A model generated the notes under the pieces. It made no database searches. It worked only from the letters and a program-made list of their open reading frames with translations, and was not told the origin of the DNA. A stretch of DNA of 64,000 bases from Methanolobus sp. (GTDB lineage: Archaea; Halobacteriota; Methanosarcinia; Methanosarcinales; Methanosarcinaceae), in NCBI GenBank assembly GCA_029762595.1, contig JARVGJ010000003.1:94765-158764 (forward strand). The letters run 5' to 3'. This document shows positions 9,183 through 18,975 of the stretch, in pieces (within the stretch, counting starts at the first letter, position 1; the number at the start of each line of letters is the position of its first letter). The position numbers and the translations under genes are program-made.

Positions 9183-10076
9183 ATGACACTTAATCGAGAG
9201 AATGTGCTGATAGAGGCATTGCCTTACATAAGGGAATTCCATGATTCGATAATGGTTATCAAAGTAGGGGGCCACGCAATGGTCAACCCTGAAGTGATGA
9301 GTGATATCATCCAGGATATCGTCCTTCTGAGATTTGTAGGGATACACCCCATAATAGTTCATGGCGGCGGTCCTGAGATCTCTGAGAAAATGAAGCGCAT
9401 GGGAAAAGAGTCCCAGTTTGTAGGAGGCTTGCGAGTAACGGATGACGACACTATTGAAATAGCCCGCATGGTGCTTGTGGGCAATATCAATACAGAAATT
9501 GTCGCACTCATTGGAAAACACGGGGGCAAGGGAATTGGACTTTCAGGAAAAGATGGAAAATTGCTCATCGCAAAGAAAAAGCCATTTCAGAAAGTAATGA
9601 TCGAGAACGTAGAGCATGAGGTAGATCTTGGGTGGGTAGGAGATACTGAGATCATCAACCCCGAGATCCTTAATATTCTCATCAGGGAAGGATATATACC
9701 AGTGATATCACCAATTGCAATGGACATAAATGGAAAAGCCCTCAACATCAATGCAGATACAGTAGCAGGAGACATTGCAGCCGCAGTGAATGCCAAGAAG
9801 CTGATACTGATGACCGATGTCCCCGGAATCCTTAAAGATATCAACGACAGAAGTTCAAGAATTTCAAGGATCTATATAGAGGACATAGAGGATCTCATAG
9901 AGAGCGGATTGGTCCTGGGAGGAATGATACCAAAGATACGGAGTGCTGCATGCTCGGTTGCAAGCGGTGTTGGAAAGATCCATATCATAGACGGAAGTAT
10001 TTCCCACTCAATACTGCTGGAGCTGTTCACTGATACCGGAATAGGTACAATGGTATACAAAAAGGAAGACGAGTGA
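9183..10076 (+). CDS. argB: Acetylglutamate kinase
   Basis: Phosphorylates N-acetyl-L-glutamate with ATP, the second step of arginine synthesis. The 297-residue amino acid kinase fold shows KVGGHAM near residue 26, the substrate loop HGGGPEISEKM near 60, the NAG-binding region RVTDDDTIEIARMVLVGNIN, and the C-terminal GGMIPKI nucleotide/lysine segment near 242. It lacks the N-terminal helix typical of arginine-inhibited hexameric enzymes, so feedback inhibition is uncertain. It is transcribed alone. The other early pathway gene in this window, the argA-like NAGS, is unlinked. Confidence 0.96.
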   Translation: MTLNRENVLIEALPYIREFHDSIMVIKVGGHAMVNPEVMSDIIQDIVLLRFVGIHPIIVHGGGPEISEKMKRMGKESQFVGGLRVTDDDTIEIARMVLVGNINTEIVALIGKHGGKGIGLSGKDGKLLIAKKKPFQKVMIENVEHEVDLGWVGDTEIINPEILNILIREGYIPVISPIAMDINGKALNINADTVAGDIAAAVNAKKLILMTDVPGILKDINDRSSRISRIYIEDIEDLIESGLVLGGMIPKIRSAACSVASGVGKIHIIDGSISHSILLELFTDTGIGTMVYKKEDE

Positions 10077-10100
10077 AAACCCGTCTCGATCTTTTTTTTT
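10067..10100 (+). terminator. Probable terminator of argB
   Basis: A five-base stem AGACG/CGTCT spanning the argB stop codon is followed by an uninterrupted run of nine T at 10092-10100. Confidence 0.55.
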
Positions 10101-10133
10101 AAGAATAGCATACCATAGTTATTTTCGTACTTT

Positions 10134-11174
10134 TCAGTTAATTACCGGGCTTCCAAAAGTATGGTCATCGAGTTCCAGAACCTGTTCCCAAAGATCCTTA
10201 CAGTCACATGTAAGCTGCTCCAGGCAGGAGATGTCCTGGGTAAGTGAGAACAGTCTTATGGCATCAGCAACTGCATGGCTGCATTCCCTGCAGTTATGGG
10301 GGCCTCTTTTAGAACCAGCACCCACAGGGTCTGATGTGATCACCATATCAGGAAACTCTGCCTTTGCCCTTTTCAATATATCGACTATACTCCAGAGCCA
10401 TGGAGGACGATATTGCCTTCTTTCCCACAGGTACTCTACGAATGTGCCACGCTGGACATTGCAAAGGTTTATGGAAAATGTATCCGAGTACTTTGCAGCA
10501 TCCCGCACTGTAGTTACAATGTCCTCAAGGGCATCTTTTTCAGAAATGAAAGGTGGTTTTAACATCAGATAGGACTTAACGGTCACACCGTTTAATCGGG
10601 CTATGCTTGCAGCATCGGTGAAATCCTTAAAGCTAAAACCCTTGTTTATGGATTGTCTGCGTATAAGGTCAGAGCTTGTCTCAAGTCCCATTGCAACCTC
10701 AAACGCTGTATTGCGGAGGATACCTGTACAATCCTTTACATTTTCAGCCGTTACGAATTCCGGACGGGTTTCTGCCAGTACTTTAACAATACGCTCATCA
10801 TTATCAAGTTCAGAGAGGACCTTATGCCGTACCTCGATTGGTATCTCTTTTGTATCAAGGAAACTTCCGGATGTGAATATCTTTACCATGAAGCTCTCAA
10901 ACCCGGCTGCCTTTTTCATTGCCCTTTTAAGCTGGGCGAGCAGATCATCATCCGATGGGCAGGTCTGCGCACTATCATAGACATAGCCGCACATGGTACA
11001 GCCTCCGGCTTTACCCCACCAGCATCCGGAAGTCTTGAAGATGATGGTAATGGTGTCTATCTGCTCATTTTCCAGCAGATCCTTCCCGGTCCAGACTGCA
11101 CAAGGCTCATCTGAATTAGAAGGTTTCACCCTCTGTCGATTACGTATATCAAGTACTGCTTTATTAAGTGACAT
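10134..11174 (-). CDS. raSEA: Archaeosine synthase radical SAM subunit RaSEA
   Basis: With ArcS it converts the lysine adduct of preQ0 at position 15 of tRNA to archaeosine. The 346-residue protein belongs to the COG1244/TIGR01210 radical SAM family. Cysteines for the [4Fe-4S] cluster sit near the N-terminus in CWWGKAGGCTMCGY, which has the wide CxxxxxxxCxxC spacing of this family. It also has GSFLDTKEIP and the C-terminal cluster-like RGPHNCRECS and CLEQLTCDCKDLW. Its functional partner TgtA is encoded 50 kb downstream in this window. ArcS is not seen here. Confidence 0.88.
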   Translation of the reverse strand: MSLNKAVLDIRNRQRVKPSNSDEPCAVWTGKDLLENEQIDTITIIFKTSGCWWGKAGGCTMCGYVYDSAQTCPSDDDLLAQLKRAMKKAAGFESFMVKIFTSGSFLDTKEIPIEVRHKVLSELDNDERIVKVLAETRPEFVTAENVKDCTGILRNTAFEVAMGLETSSDLIRRQSINKGFSFKDFTDAASIARLNGVTVKSYLMLKPPFISEKDALEDIVTTVRDAAKYSDTFSINLCNVQRGTFVEYLWERRQYRPPWLWSIVDILKRAKAEFPDMVITSDPVGAGSKRGPHNCRECSHAVADAIRLFSLTQDISCLEQLTCDCKDLWEQVLELDDHTFGSPVIN

Positions 11175-11221
11175 CTACTCTGACCCTGTTATATACTGAT
11201 GCATTCATCAACTATCCCAGT

Positions 11222-12136
11222 TCACTCAAATTCGATGGTTGCGGGGGGCTTGGGAGTAAGGTCATAAAGTACCCTTGCAACTGAAGGTATCTCTGCTGTG
11301 ATCCTGGATTCGATCTTTCTAAGTACATTCCAGGGAAGTTCCAGTGCCTCGGCAGTCATGCCATCCCTGGAACCCACAGCCCTTACTGCAACTATCCATC
11401 CGTGCACCCTCACATCGCCTTTAACACCGGTGCCTTTGCCTACAATAGCTGCGAAGGTTTGCCATGGGTGGAACTGCTCCACAAGCTCTTCCTCAACAAT
11501 GGCATTTGCCTCTCTTACTGCATCTATGAGCTCTTCTGTGACCTTACCGACTACCCTTACCGAAAGGCCCGGGCCCGGGAAAGGCATCCTTTCCGAGATT
11601 TCATGTGGCAACTCAAGTGCCCGGGCAACCTCACGCACTTCATCCTTGTAAAGGTCCTCTATTGGCTCAACAATTGCCTTAAAATCCATAACAGAAGGAA
11701 GACCCCCTACATTATGATGGGATTTTATACCACCCTCAGACTCGATCCTGTCAGGATAGATGGTGCCCTGTATGAGATATTCGGCTTTCAGCAACTTTGC
11801 CTCCTCTTCAAAGACACGTATGAAGGCCTCACCTACTGCCTTGCGCTTTTCCTCAGGATCCTCTATGCCTGCAAGAGATGAAAGGAAGCGTTCCTTGGCA
11901 TCCACTACCTGAAGGTTCATATCAGAGAAGATCTCCTTTATCCTCTTTGTCTCGCCTTTGCGCATCAGTCCGGTATCTATGTATATGGGTGTCAGCTTGT
12001 CACCAATGGCACGGTGCGCAAGGACGGCACAGACCGAACTGTCAACACCTCCTGAAAGTGCTATTATGGCCCGGCCATCGATCTGCTGCTGTATCTTTTC
12101 TATTGCCTTGGGAATGAATCTGTCTGCTTTTACCAT
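11222..12136 (-). CDS. guaAB: GMP synthetase subunit B (ATP pyrophosphatase)
   Basis: Activates XMP with ATP and transfers ammonia to make GMP. The PP-loop [16 protein letters not shown] lies near residue 25. The C-terminal dimerisation domain ends in [14 protein letters not shown], the XMP-binding end of the family. At 304 residues it lacks the glutaminase domain, as usual in archaea with the two-subunit enzyme. The glutaminase subunit is encoded 20 kb away on the same strand, so the complex is assembled from unlinked genes. Confidence 0.95.
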   Translation of the reverse strand: MVKADRFIPKAIEKIQQQIDGRAIIALSGGVDSSVCAVLAHRAIGDKLTPIYIDTGLMRKGETKRIKEIFSDMNLQVVDAKERFLSSLAGIEDPEEKRKAVGEAFIRVFEEEAKLLKAEYLIQGTIYPDRIESEGGIKSHHNVGGLPSVMDFKAIVEPIEDLYKDEVREVARALELPHEISERMPFPGPGLSVRVVGKVTEELIDAVREANAIVEEELVEQFHPWQTFAAIVGKGTGVKGDVRVHGWIVAVRAVGSRDGMTAEALELPWNVLRKIESRITAEIPSVARVLYDLTPKPPATIEFE

Positions 12137-12341
12137 GAATGAGAACTCCGAAAATATGAATTGTTCTGGATTTTCTTCTGAGATTTATCCAGAGATAGTA
12201 TTCCGTACATATTAATGCTCGCCCACAAATAAGAGCCTTGCCGGAAATATGTAAGGTTTGTAAGAATACTTTCACCCCACACTCCAGAAAGTTAAATACA
12301 GCGCAAAACTATATCCAGCAAAAACAAGTATGGTCTAAAAG

Positions 12342-14432
12342 ATGCACGATACTCTGCGCAAGTACTTTGGATATTCTGATTTTCGACCCCTGCAGCAAGA
12401 TATCATCAACGATGTGATCAACGGTCAGGACACCTTTGTGCTTATGCCCACAGGTGGAGGTAAATCCCTTTGTTACCAGCTTCCTGCCCTTCTTATGGAG
12501 GGGATAACCATAGTAGTCTCACCCCTCATATCACTAATGAAGGACCAGGTAGACAGCCTAAAGGAGAACGGCGTATGTGCAGCATATCTTAACAGCACCC
12601 TGAAGCCAGCCGAGTCCAGGAGGATACATGATGAGCTGAAAAGGGGAGAGATAAAGATCCTTTATGTTGCACCTGAAAGACTGGTCATGTCCCATACAAT
12701 CGACCTTCTGAAAAGTCTTAATGTAAGCCTTTTTGCGATCGATGAGAGTCACTGCATCTCTGAATGGGGACATGATTTCAGACCTGAGTACCGCAAGCTG
12801 AACATATTGAAGAAAAAGTTCCCCGGAATCCCCGTTATAGCGCTTACAGCAACAGCCACCCAAAAGGTTAGAGAAGATACAATCAGACAGCTCGGGATCA
12901 GCGCATGCAGTACTTATGTTGCAAGTTTTAACCGTGAAAACCTTTTCTACCGAGTCAGGGCAAAGAAGGACACCTATGATAATCTGCTGCAATACCTGAG
13001 AAAGAAAAAAGGTGAAAGCGGCATCATATATTGCCAGAGCCGCAGGACAGTGGACAGCCTCACCGGAAAGCTCAGGAAGGACGGTTTCAATGCACTTCCC
13101 TACCATGCAGGCCTTACTGATCTGCAGAGGGGAAAGAATCAGGACATGTTCATAAAGGACAGGACAGAGATAATCGTTGCCACCATTGCCTTTGGGATGG
13201 GGATCGATAAACCAAACGTCCGTTTTGTCATTCACTACGACCTACCCAAAAACCTTGAAAGCTATTACCAGGAAACCGGACGTGGAGGAAGAGATGGCCT
13301 GGAATGTGAATGTGTGCTTTTCTTCAGCCGTGGTGACAGGTATAAGATAGAGTATTTTATCAAACAGAAGGACAAGAAGGAAGAAAGGGACATCGCACTG
13401 AAGCAGCTCAGTGATATGGTGGACTACTGTGAGAGCACAACATGTCGCAGGAAAGTATTGCTAAGGTATTTCGGGGAAGAGACAGATGTTGATAACTGCG
13501 GCACATGTGATGTCTGCCTGCAGCCACGCATTGAGATCGACGGCACTGAGGATGCTAAATTGCTTCTGAGCTGTATCATGGAACTTGAGCAACGCTATGG
13601 CATGAACCATGTAATAGATGTGCTTACAGGCAGCCGTGCCAAGAAGATAACAGACAAGAAACACCACCTGCTCAAATATTTTGGCCAGGGGGACATGCAC
13701 CCAAAAGCAGACTGGGTGGAGATGGCCCGCGAGATGATCAGGCAGGAAATCATCAAAGTGGAAGGAACACGTTACCCGCTGCTAAGGCTGTGCGGCCGAA
13801 GTGAGGAGGTCCTGGCTGACAAAAGAAAGGTCACCTTCACAAAGAAAGTAGAGCAAGATTACCAGGAAGAGTATGAGCCTGTGATACATGCCTCTCCCGG
13901 AAAGGAAGAGATAGAGGTTGAGAAGCCACATGCTGTTGTTCACAGGAAGATCAGCGATGACCCTGAAAGGGACCTTTTCAACAGGTTGAAAGAACTGCGT
14001 ATATCCATGGCACAGATGCAGGATGTACCGCCTTACATAGTATTTGCCGACACAAGCCTGCGCCAGATGGCTGCCCGCAAACCCCGCAACAAAGAGGAGA
14101 TGCTGAAAATAACGGGTGTCGGAGAGTACAAGCTCAGGAAATACGGGGACATATTCCTTAAAGAGATAGCAAAACATTGTGATGCAGACAACGAGACAGA
14201 AAAAGGAATTAAAGTCGATGAGACGGTATCAGCAGATCTGCCTGCCCGGAAAAAAAATATCCTGAACAAATCCTTCTCAGACCCTGTTCCTGAACTGGAA
14301 AAAGCTATCGTCCTTGAGGCCATGGAAGTAATGGAAGATGAACTTGTCAGGATGATAAGGGCTAAACTGAATGGCCTGCACTCAGATGAGCAGATAAGGG
14401 AAGTATACCGATCGATCATCAAAAATAAATAA
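12342..14432 (+). CDS. recQ: RecQ family ATP-dependent DNA helicase
   Basis: A 3'-5' superfamily 2 helicase for DNA repair and recombination. Walker A MPTGGGKSLCYQLP lies near residue 36; the DExH box reads DESHCISEWGHDFRPEY (Ser where DEAH is usual). Other motifs are TATATQKV, the helicase C domain with VATIAFGMGIDKPNVR, and YYQETGRGGRDG. A RecQ zinc-binding region follows (YCESTTCRRK and CGTCDVC). An HRDC domain lies near residues 535-610. A lysine- and glutamate-rich linker separates the domains. RecQ is patchy in archaea, so bacterial origin is possible; base use looks like that of the neighbours. Confidence 0.95.
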   Translation: MHDTLRKYFGYSDFRPLQQDIINDVINGQDTFVLMPTGGGKSLCYQLPALLMEGITIVVSPLISLMKDQVDSLKENGVCAAYLNSTLKPAESRRIHDELKRGEIKILYVAPERLVMSHTIDLLKSLNVSLFAIDESHCISEWGHDFRPEYRKLNILKKKFPGIPVIALTATATQKVREDTIRQLGISACSTYVASFNRENLFYRVRAKKDTYDNLLQYLRKKKGESGIIYCQSRRTVDSLTGKLRKDGFNALPYHAGLTDLQRGKNQDMFIKDRTEIIVATIAFGMGIDKPNVRFVIHYDLPKNLESYYQETGRGGRDGLECECVLFFSRGDRYKIEYFIKQKDKKEERDIALKQLSDMVDYCESTTCRRKVLLRYFGEETDVDNCGTCDVCLQPRIEIDGTEDAKLLLSCIMELEQRYGMNHVIDVLTGSRAKKITDKKHHLLKYFGQGDMHPKADWVEMAREMIRQEIIKVEGTRYPLLRLCGRSEEVLADKRKVTFTKKVEQDYQEEYEPVIHASPGKEEIEVEKPHAVVHRKISDDPERDLFNRLKELRISMAQMQDVPPYIVFADTSLRQMAARKPRNKEEMLKITGVGEYKLRKYGDIFLKEIAKHCDADNETEKGIKVDETVSADLPARKKNILNKSFSDPVPELEKAIVLEAMEVMEDELVRMIRAKLNGLHSDEQIREVYRSIIKNK

Positions 14433-14452
14433 TAGGGATTGTTAAGTCACTA

Positions 14453-14590
14453 TCATTCGCAGGTATCCAGCAAATGGCGTTTTGGGCGAACCCTGGAATC
14501 CCCGGGATGAATTGGAGTGACCTTTACCTCTTTTTCACCTTCTGATTCCTCGTGTCGCTGTTTTATCCCCTCAGGTTTTTTTTCTGTCAT
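14453..14590 (-). CDS. Hypothetical 45-residue protein
   Basis: An ORF too short for most gene finders, but with an ideal ribosome binding site (GGAGGTG, six bases before ATG). The product starts MTEKKPEGIKQRHEESEGEK, is strongly hydrophilic, has no membrane segment, and ends IHPGDSRVRPKRHLLDTCE. The region KVTPIHPGDSRVRPKRH looks like a short conserved motif rather than random sequence. It converges with recQ and lies upstream of the prepilin peptidase region on the opposite side. Function unknown. Confidence 0.6.
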   Translation of the reverse strand: MTEKKPEGIKQRHEESEGEKEVKVTPIHPGDSRVRPKRHLLDTCE

Positions 14591-14672
14591 TAAACCCACC
14601 TCCATCCAATTATTTGTGGCTGGAAGTATTAAAGGTTACTGAAAGAAAGATAAAGGGAACAGGAGGAGCAGT

Positions 14673-15431
14673 TTACATCAGCATGAACTGCATTGTAAGG
14701 TAGAATATAAGGTCACCGAATATAACTGCCGTTATAAAACCTGCTGTTATTGGGATCATAAACGGCAGACCTGGAGTTATCCACACACCGTCCCGGACCT
14801 TGCCTGCCTTCTGGTAGCCCTTTAGTTCTGAGATAACTTCAGATGTAAGTTCAGTACCAGCCCTTGAGAATCTAAACTCAACACCTTTCTTTGTTCTTTG
14901 ATAGGAATCTATCATGCGAAAATGCCCTTTTTCCAGTTCTGAGATAGGAGTGACGTAGCCTATGAACATATAGAACGGCTTTTTCAACGACTCTTTTGGG
15001 TTTTTGAGCAGATTATAAATGAACAACCCAATTGGAACTATGACGGTAAGTATCACGGAGTTACCAAATACGCTGAAGGCAAAAAGATCAATGGGGGGTA
15101 CGCCACTTAGCGGTAGCAAAGTTTGGCCCACCAAGATCACAGGATATGTTGGGATTATCAGCGAGATAACCATAAGCACCTTTGCATCAGCTCCTCCGAA
15201 TGCACCGAACTGGAAAAGGATGTACACAAAAGCAAAGATGAACAGGAAAGAAAGTATGTTCCTTAACAGATATGGAAAACCATATGATATCAGATCGTAC
15301 ATGATAAATATATAGCCTACCCCAAACATCATGAACCATACTTCATTGGCCACACGACGGGTTTTGATATCAGCATAACATGCATAAAGTAAGAATGGCA
15401 TGCAAGCAAGCACTTTAAGTATTTCTATCAT
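14673..15431 (-). CDS. Archaeal prepilin/preflagellin peptidase (A24)
   Basis: A membrane aspartyl protease that cuts class III signal peptides of archaeal pilins or archaellins. Its 252 residues contain about six hydrophobic segments. The two catalytic aspartates are in ADIKTRRV near residue 22 and in the GGAD motif (FGGADAKV) near residue 80, which is the archaeal FlaK/PibD/EppA form of GxGD. A cytosolic region of about 80 residues (residues 150-235) precedes the last membrane span. It starts one base after the upstream hexulose-phosphate synthase/RraA fusion ends, so the two are co-transcribed. No pilin gene lies nearby. Confidence 0.87.
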   Translation of the reverse strand: MIEILKVLACMPFLLYACYADIKTRRVANEVWFMMFGVGYIFIMYDLISYGFPYLLRNILSFLFIFAFVYILFQFGAFGGADAKVLMVISLIIPTYPVILVGQTLLPLSGVPPIDLFAFSVFGNSVILTVIVPIGLFIYNLLKNPKESLKKPFYMFIGYVTPISELEKGHFRMIDSYQRTKKGVEFRFSRAGTELTSEVISELKGYQKAGKVRDGVWITPGLPFMIPITAGFITAVIFGDLIFYLTMQFMLM

Positions 15432-15432
15432 A

Positions 15433-16731
15433 TCAGTGTTTCTCCCATTTCCGCAGTTTCATAATCTCTGACAGAGTAGAGCCCCTGCGTATCTCCTCGA
15501 AAAGGCGCTGTTCAGTCTTCTCGACTTCCTTTGCCCGCCTTGCTATCTCATAGGCGCGCTCTTTGGGGATAACAACAACGCCATTATCATCCCCTACTAT
15601 GTAGTCACCGGGCCTTACCGTCTGATTGCCACAGACTATCTCAGAATTGATCTCACCAAAACCCTTGGGCTCTCCAGCGTTTAGAACATTACACGTTGCA
15701 AATACAGGAAGTCCTATAGTTTGGATATCATCTATGTCCCTCACAGCACCATCAATGACCACACCTGCAACACCCTTGTTAAGGCAGCTTAGGGTTGCAA
15801 GACCACCCCATGGAGCAACATGCCTGCTACCGTTGTAAATAACAATGACGTCCCCTTCTTTTGCCTCGTCTATGGCTTCTACTGCCTTGGCCCAGTCCCC
15901 TTTAAAGGTCTGGACAGTGACGGCAGTACCTACCATTCTTTTGCCGGGAAGCATGGAAAAGATATCCTGCATAGCCCCCTTGCGATGCATTGCATCGGAA
16001 ATATTGGGAGTCGAAACACCTGTTAGTATACGGCGTATCTCTTCATCGGTGGAAGATTTCAATAAAGGCGCTGCAGAGGGGGAGTCCACACTTTGCCTGA
16101 TAGACCGGGCTGAACCTTTCACATCGGAAGAGCGTACGATATTACCACCCACTATCACAATGTCAGCACCAGCAGCAACAGCCTCTGAGCAGGAGACTGC
16201 ATCCAAGCCGCCTGCGATGGCAACAGGGATACTTACCTTTTCTACAACTTTTTTCATTATGGAAAGTGAATCCTGTCCCATCATCTGCTGATCAATGCCC
16301 GCATGGACATTGATATAGTCCACACCCATCTTCTGCAGCTCCATGCTTCGGGAAACCGGATCATCATCAGATATCAGATCTGCCATGATCCTCACACCAT
16401 ATTTCCCTGCCGCACGCACAGCCTCCAGAATTGTGGAATCATCCGCACTTCCAAGAACGACTATAATGTCAGCACCCGCCTTTGAAGCCATCTCAACTTC
16501 CATGGCACCGGTGTCTGCTATCTTCATATCTGCGACTATCGTTCGCCCAGGGAACTGTTCCCTGAGCTTCCTTACTGCATCCATGCCTTCACTTTTTATA
16601 AGAGGTGTGCCGGCCTCTAACCAGTCGACACCCCCTTCAATGGACTCATGTGCAATTTGTATTGCTCTGTCTGCTTCCAGAAGGTCAAGAGCTACCTGGA
16701 TGATTGGTTTTATATGATTAGCTTTGGACAT
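15433..16731 (-). CDS. Hexulose-6-phosphate synthase fused to RraA-like domain
   Basis: The N-terminal half (about 1-210) is an orotidine-decarboxylase-fold hexulose-phosphate synthase: [21 protein letters not shown] start, [37 protein letters not shown], and GGLDA phosphate loop. In methanogens this activity makes ribulose 5-phosphate and formaldehyde from hexulose 6-phosphate. The C-terminal half (about 235-425) is RraA/demethylmenaquinone-methyltransferase-like: [39 protein letters not shown]. These proteins are often aldolases, so the second domain may be an enzyme rather than an RNase regulator. The 432-residue fusion is known in Methanosarcinales. A second, Fae-fused HPS is at 40 kb. 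Confidence 0.9.
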   Translation of the reverse strand: MSKANHIKPIIQVALDLLEADRAIQIAHESIEGGVDWLEAGTPLIKSEGMDAVRKLREQFPGRTIVADMKIADTGAMEVEMASKAGADIIVVLGSADDSTILEAVRAAGKYGVRIMADLISDDDPVSRSMELQKMGVDYINVHAGIDQQMMGQDSLSIMKKVVEKVSIPVAIAGGLDAVSCSEAVAAGADIVIVGGNIVRSSDVKGSARSIRQSVDSPSAAPLLKSSTDEEIRRILTGVSTPNISDAMHRKGAMQDIFSMLPGKRMVGTAVTVQTFKGDWAKAVEAIDEAKEGDVIVIYNGSRHVAPWGGLATLSCLNKGVAGVVIDGAVRDIDDIQTIGLPVFATCNVLNAGEPKGFGEINSEIVCGNQTVRPGDYIVGDDNGVVVIPKERAYEIARRAKEVEKTEQRLFEEIRRGSTLSEIMKLRKWEKH

Positions 16732-16817
16732 CTTACAATACTAAAATACTTCAAAACCTATAAATTTAATCACGCTAAAATACACATTGTTATCATATCC
16801 AGAAAATAGTGATAAAA

Positions 16818-17258
16818 ATGGCAGAAAATGACGAGATATCTGACAAGGAGCGTCAAAAATTACTGAACCGGCTTCACAGGAGTCTTTTCTGGGTAGGGGA
16901 ACAGATACCAGGGAAAATAAAGATCAACGGCAAAGAGATATATCTTCATGAAGTGATATGGGAAATCGTCAACAGACCTAAACTGGAAAAAGATGAACTA
17001 AAGGATATCGAACAGTTTACATGCCTTTTAATGGAAAAAGAAAAAGAATATGAGAAAGTGCTTGAAAATGAGCAGTTGACCACTGATGAAGCAAAAGAGA
17101 TCTTTGACCTTGCTGCCGGTGTAAGAAGAGCCATCATGGACCTTAAAGAACTCACTACGCCTTCTAAGAGAAAAGCAATTTTCAAGGATAGGCACATATG
17201 CAAAGATATTGAAACCGATGAGTGGGATAGCCTGACAGATGAGCTGAATAAAAAATGA
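16818..17258 (+). CDS. Conserved hypothetical protein (DUF5788-like)
   Basis: A 146-residue, charged, mostly helical soluble protein. The visible pieces are KLLNRLHRSLFWVGEQIPG, then KINGKEIYLHEVIWEIVNR, and a second half with AKEIFDLAAGVRRAIMDLKEL. I match it from memory to DUF5788 of methanogens and haloarchaea, without a functional assignment. The ATG at 16818 follows GTGAT; a GTG nine bases earlier is the alternative. It stands upstream of pyrB with a 71-base gap, so it may or may not share a transcript. Confidence 0.6.
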   Translation: MAENDEISDKERQKLLNRLHRSLFWVGEQIPGKIKINGKEIYLHEVIWEIVNRPKLEKDELKDIEQFTCLLMEKEKEYEKVLENEQLTTDEAKEIFDLAAGVRRAIMDLKELTTPSKRKAIFKDRHICKDIETDEWDSLTDELNKK

Positions 17259-17329
17259 TGTGGATCTTACCTTTCCAGCCAGTTAACTGCAGGCAAATAT
17301 TATATCTCATGCAATGCCTTTAGTAGTCG

Positions 17330-18256
17330 ATGAAATTCAAGGACCAACATATCATTTCTATGAGGAGTTTTTCCAAGGGAATGATCGACCACATCCTCAA
17401 TGCTGCTGAAATGATGGAACCTATAGCACATGGGGAACAAAGGTCAGACCTTCTCGCCGGAAAGATCCTTGCAGTCCTCTTTTTTGAACCAAGCACAAGG
17501 ACAAGGATGTCCTTTGAGACCGCGATGTACCGGCTTGGAGGAGATGTACTGCACCTGGGGTCAGTGGATGCAAGCTCCATATCAAAAGGAGAGACACTGG
17601 CAGATACTATCAGAGTTGTTGATGGATATGCTGATGCCATTGTCCTGCGTCACCCGAAAGAGGGAGCTGCGCAACTGGCATCTGAGTTCTCAAGGGTGCC
17701 CATTCTTAATGCAGGTGATGGAGCAGGACATCATCCCACACAGACATTGCTTGACCTTTACACAATAAAACGTGAAAGCCGCCTTGAGAACCTGAAGATC
17801 GCCCTTGCCGGTGATCTGAAGTATGGAAGGACGGTACATTCACTCTGTTATGCATTGTCACTTTACGGCGCACATATAACATTGATATCTCCAAAGGAAC
17901 TGGGCATGCCTGAAGAGATCATAAATGACATCATAGAGAGAGGTGCAAAGATCATCGAAACCGATTCCATCGAAGATGCGATCAATGATGTTGATGTACT
18001 TTATATGACACGCATACAGAAAGAAAGATTCCCTGATGCTGCAGAATACCAGAAAGTTGCTAACCGGCTGAAGATCACAACTGAATCCCTGAAAGATGTA
18101 AAACCCGGACTAAAGATCATGCATCCACTCCCAAGGGTCAATGAGATCGACCCGAAAGTTGATGGTACACCTCACGCATGTTACTTTAAACAGGCATTCT
18201 ACGGAGTTCCGGTGCGTATGGCACTTATGGGACTGGTTATGGGGGCGATCGAATGA
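17330..18256 (+). CDS. pyrB: Aspartate carbamoyltransferase catalytic chain
   Basis: Joins carbamoyl phosphate and aspartate, the first committed step of pyrimidine synthesis. At 308 residues it has the standard size. Carbamoyl phosphate motif FEPSTRTRMSFETA lies near residue 48, GDGAGHHPTQTLLDLYTI near 130, and the aspartate loop HPLPRVNEID near 262. The stop codon overlaps the start of pyrI by four bases (ATGA), giving coupled synthesis of the two chains of the allosteric holoenzyme. Confidence 0.97.
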   Translation: MKFKDQHIISMRSFSKGMIDHILNAAEMMEPIAHGEQRSDLLAGKILAVLFFEPSTRTRMSFETAMYRLGGDVLHLGSVDASSISKGETLADTIRVVDGYADAIVLRHPKEGAAQLASEFSRVPILNAGDGAGHHPTQTLLDLYTIKRESRLENLKIALAGDLKYGRTVHSLCYALSLYGAHITLISPKELGMPEEIINDIIERGAKIIETDSIEDAINDVDVLYMTRIQKERFPDAAEYQKVANRLKITTESLKDVKPGLKIMHPLPRVNEIDPKVDGTPHACYFKQAFYGVPVRMALMGLVMGAIE

Positions 18257-18723
18257 GTGACATAGAAACCGAGCTACGGGTGCGCAGGATAGAGAACGGG
18301 ACAGTCATCGACCATATAACAGCAGGTAAAGCCCTTAATGTCCTTAAAATACTTGGGCTTCCCGATTCATCCGAAGGAGTTGTCAGCATACTGCTCAACT
18401 CACAAGGGATGCATGGGAATAAGGATGTTGTCAAGATAGAGAATCGCGAACTAAAGGTCGAAGAAGTGGATAGGATAGCACTGATAGCACCCAACGCAAC
18501 TATCAATATCATACGCAAGTTCAATGTGGCAAGCAAAAGCAGGGTTCACATTCCCACTTTTGTTGAAGGCGTTGTGGAGTGTATTAATCCCAATTGTATA
18601 TCCAATAGCAATGAACCTGTGACATCCAAATTCAAAGTGACGACCGAAGAAACCGGCCTGAAGCTAAGATGTTTTTACTGTGGACGGGTCATCTCAGAGA
18701 ATATTGCAGAACATCTTCTATAG
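18253..18723 (+). CDS. pyrI: Aspartate carbamoyltransferase regulatory chain
   Basis: Allosteric chain binding CTP/ATP and zinc, part of the pyrBI dodecamer. Its 156 residues contain the N-terminal nucleotide-binding domain (VRRIENGTVIDHITAGKALNVLKILG) and the C-terminal zinc domain with four cysteines in ECINPNC and RCFYCGR. Translationally coupled to pyrB. Downstream is a short spacer with an orphan ribosome binding site before the convergent dapB. Confidence 0.97.
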   Translation: MSDIETELRVRRIENGTVIDHITAGKALNVLKILGLPDSSEGVVSILLNSQGMHGNKDVVKIENRELKVEEVDRIALIAPNATINIIRKFNVASKSRVHIPTFVEGVVECINPNCISNSNEPVTSKFKVTTEETGLKLRCFYCGRVISENIAEHLL

Positions 18724-18975
18724 GACAGATGAAAAACGAAAAAGAAGAAACATCTGGAGGTAGTAACAATGGCATCAAAATACACATGCTACAATTCATC
18801 TTATATATCAACAAATATATAAAATTCATGTGTGTTGTTCTTTATTTATCATGTTGTTTTGAGCACATATAACAATAATTGTGCCACATATGAACACATG
18901 CCATATGTGTGATGCTTCAGAAAGAAACCTGCCTGAAAAAAAGGATTTATAAAAAATTGAGTGAAATAAAGAATC

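Noticed and set aside
12558..13235. 225-codon minus-strand ORF inside recQ
   Set aside because: It lies wholly opposite the conserved helicase motifs of recQ, with no promoter or ribosome binding site; a codon-bias shadow.
12342..14432. recQ as a recent horizontal acquisition
   Set aside because: Although RecQ is uneven in archaea, base composition and codon use look like the neighbours and no mobile-element remnants flank it, so recent transfer is not supported from this window.
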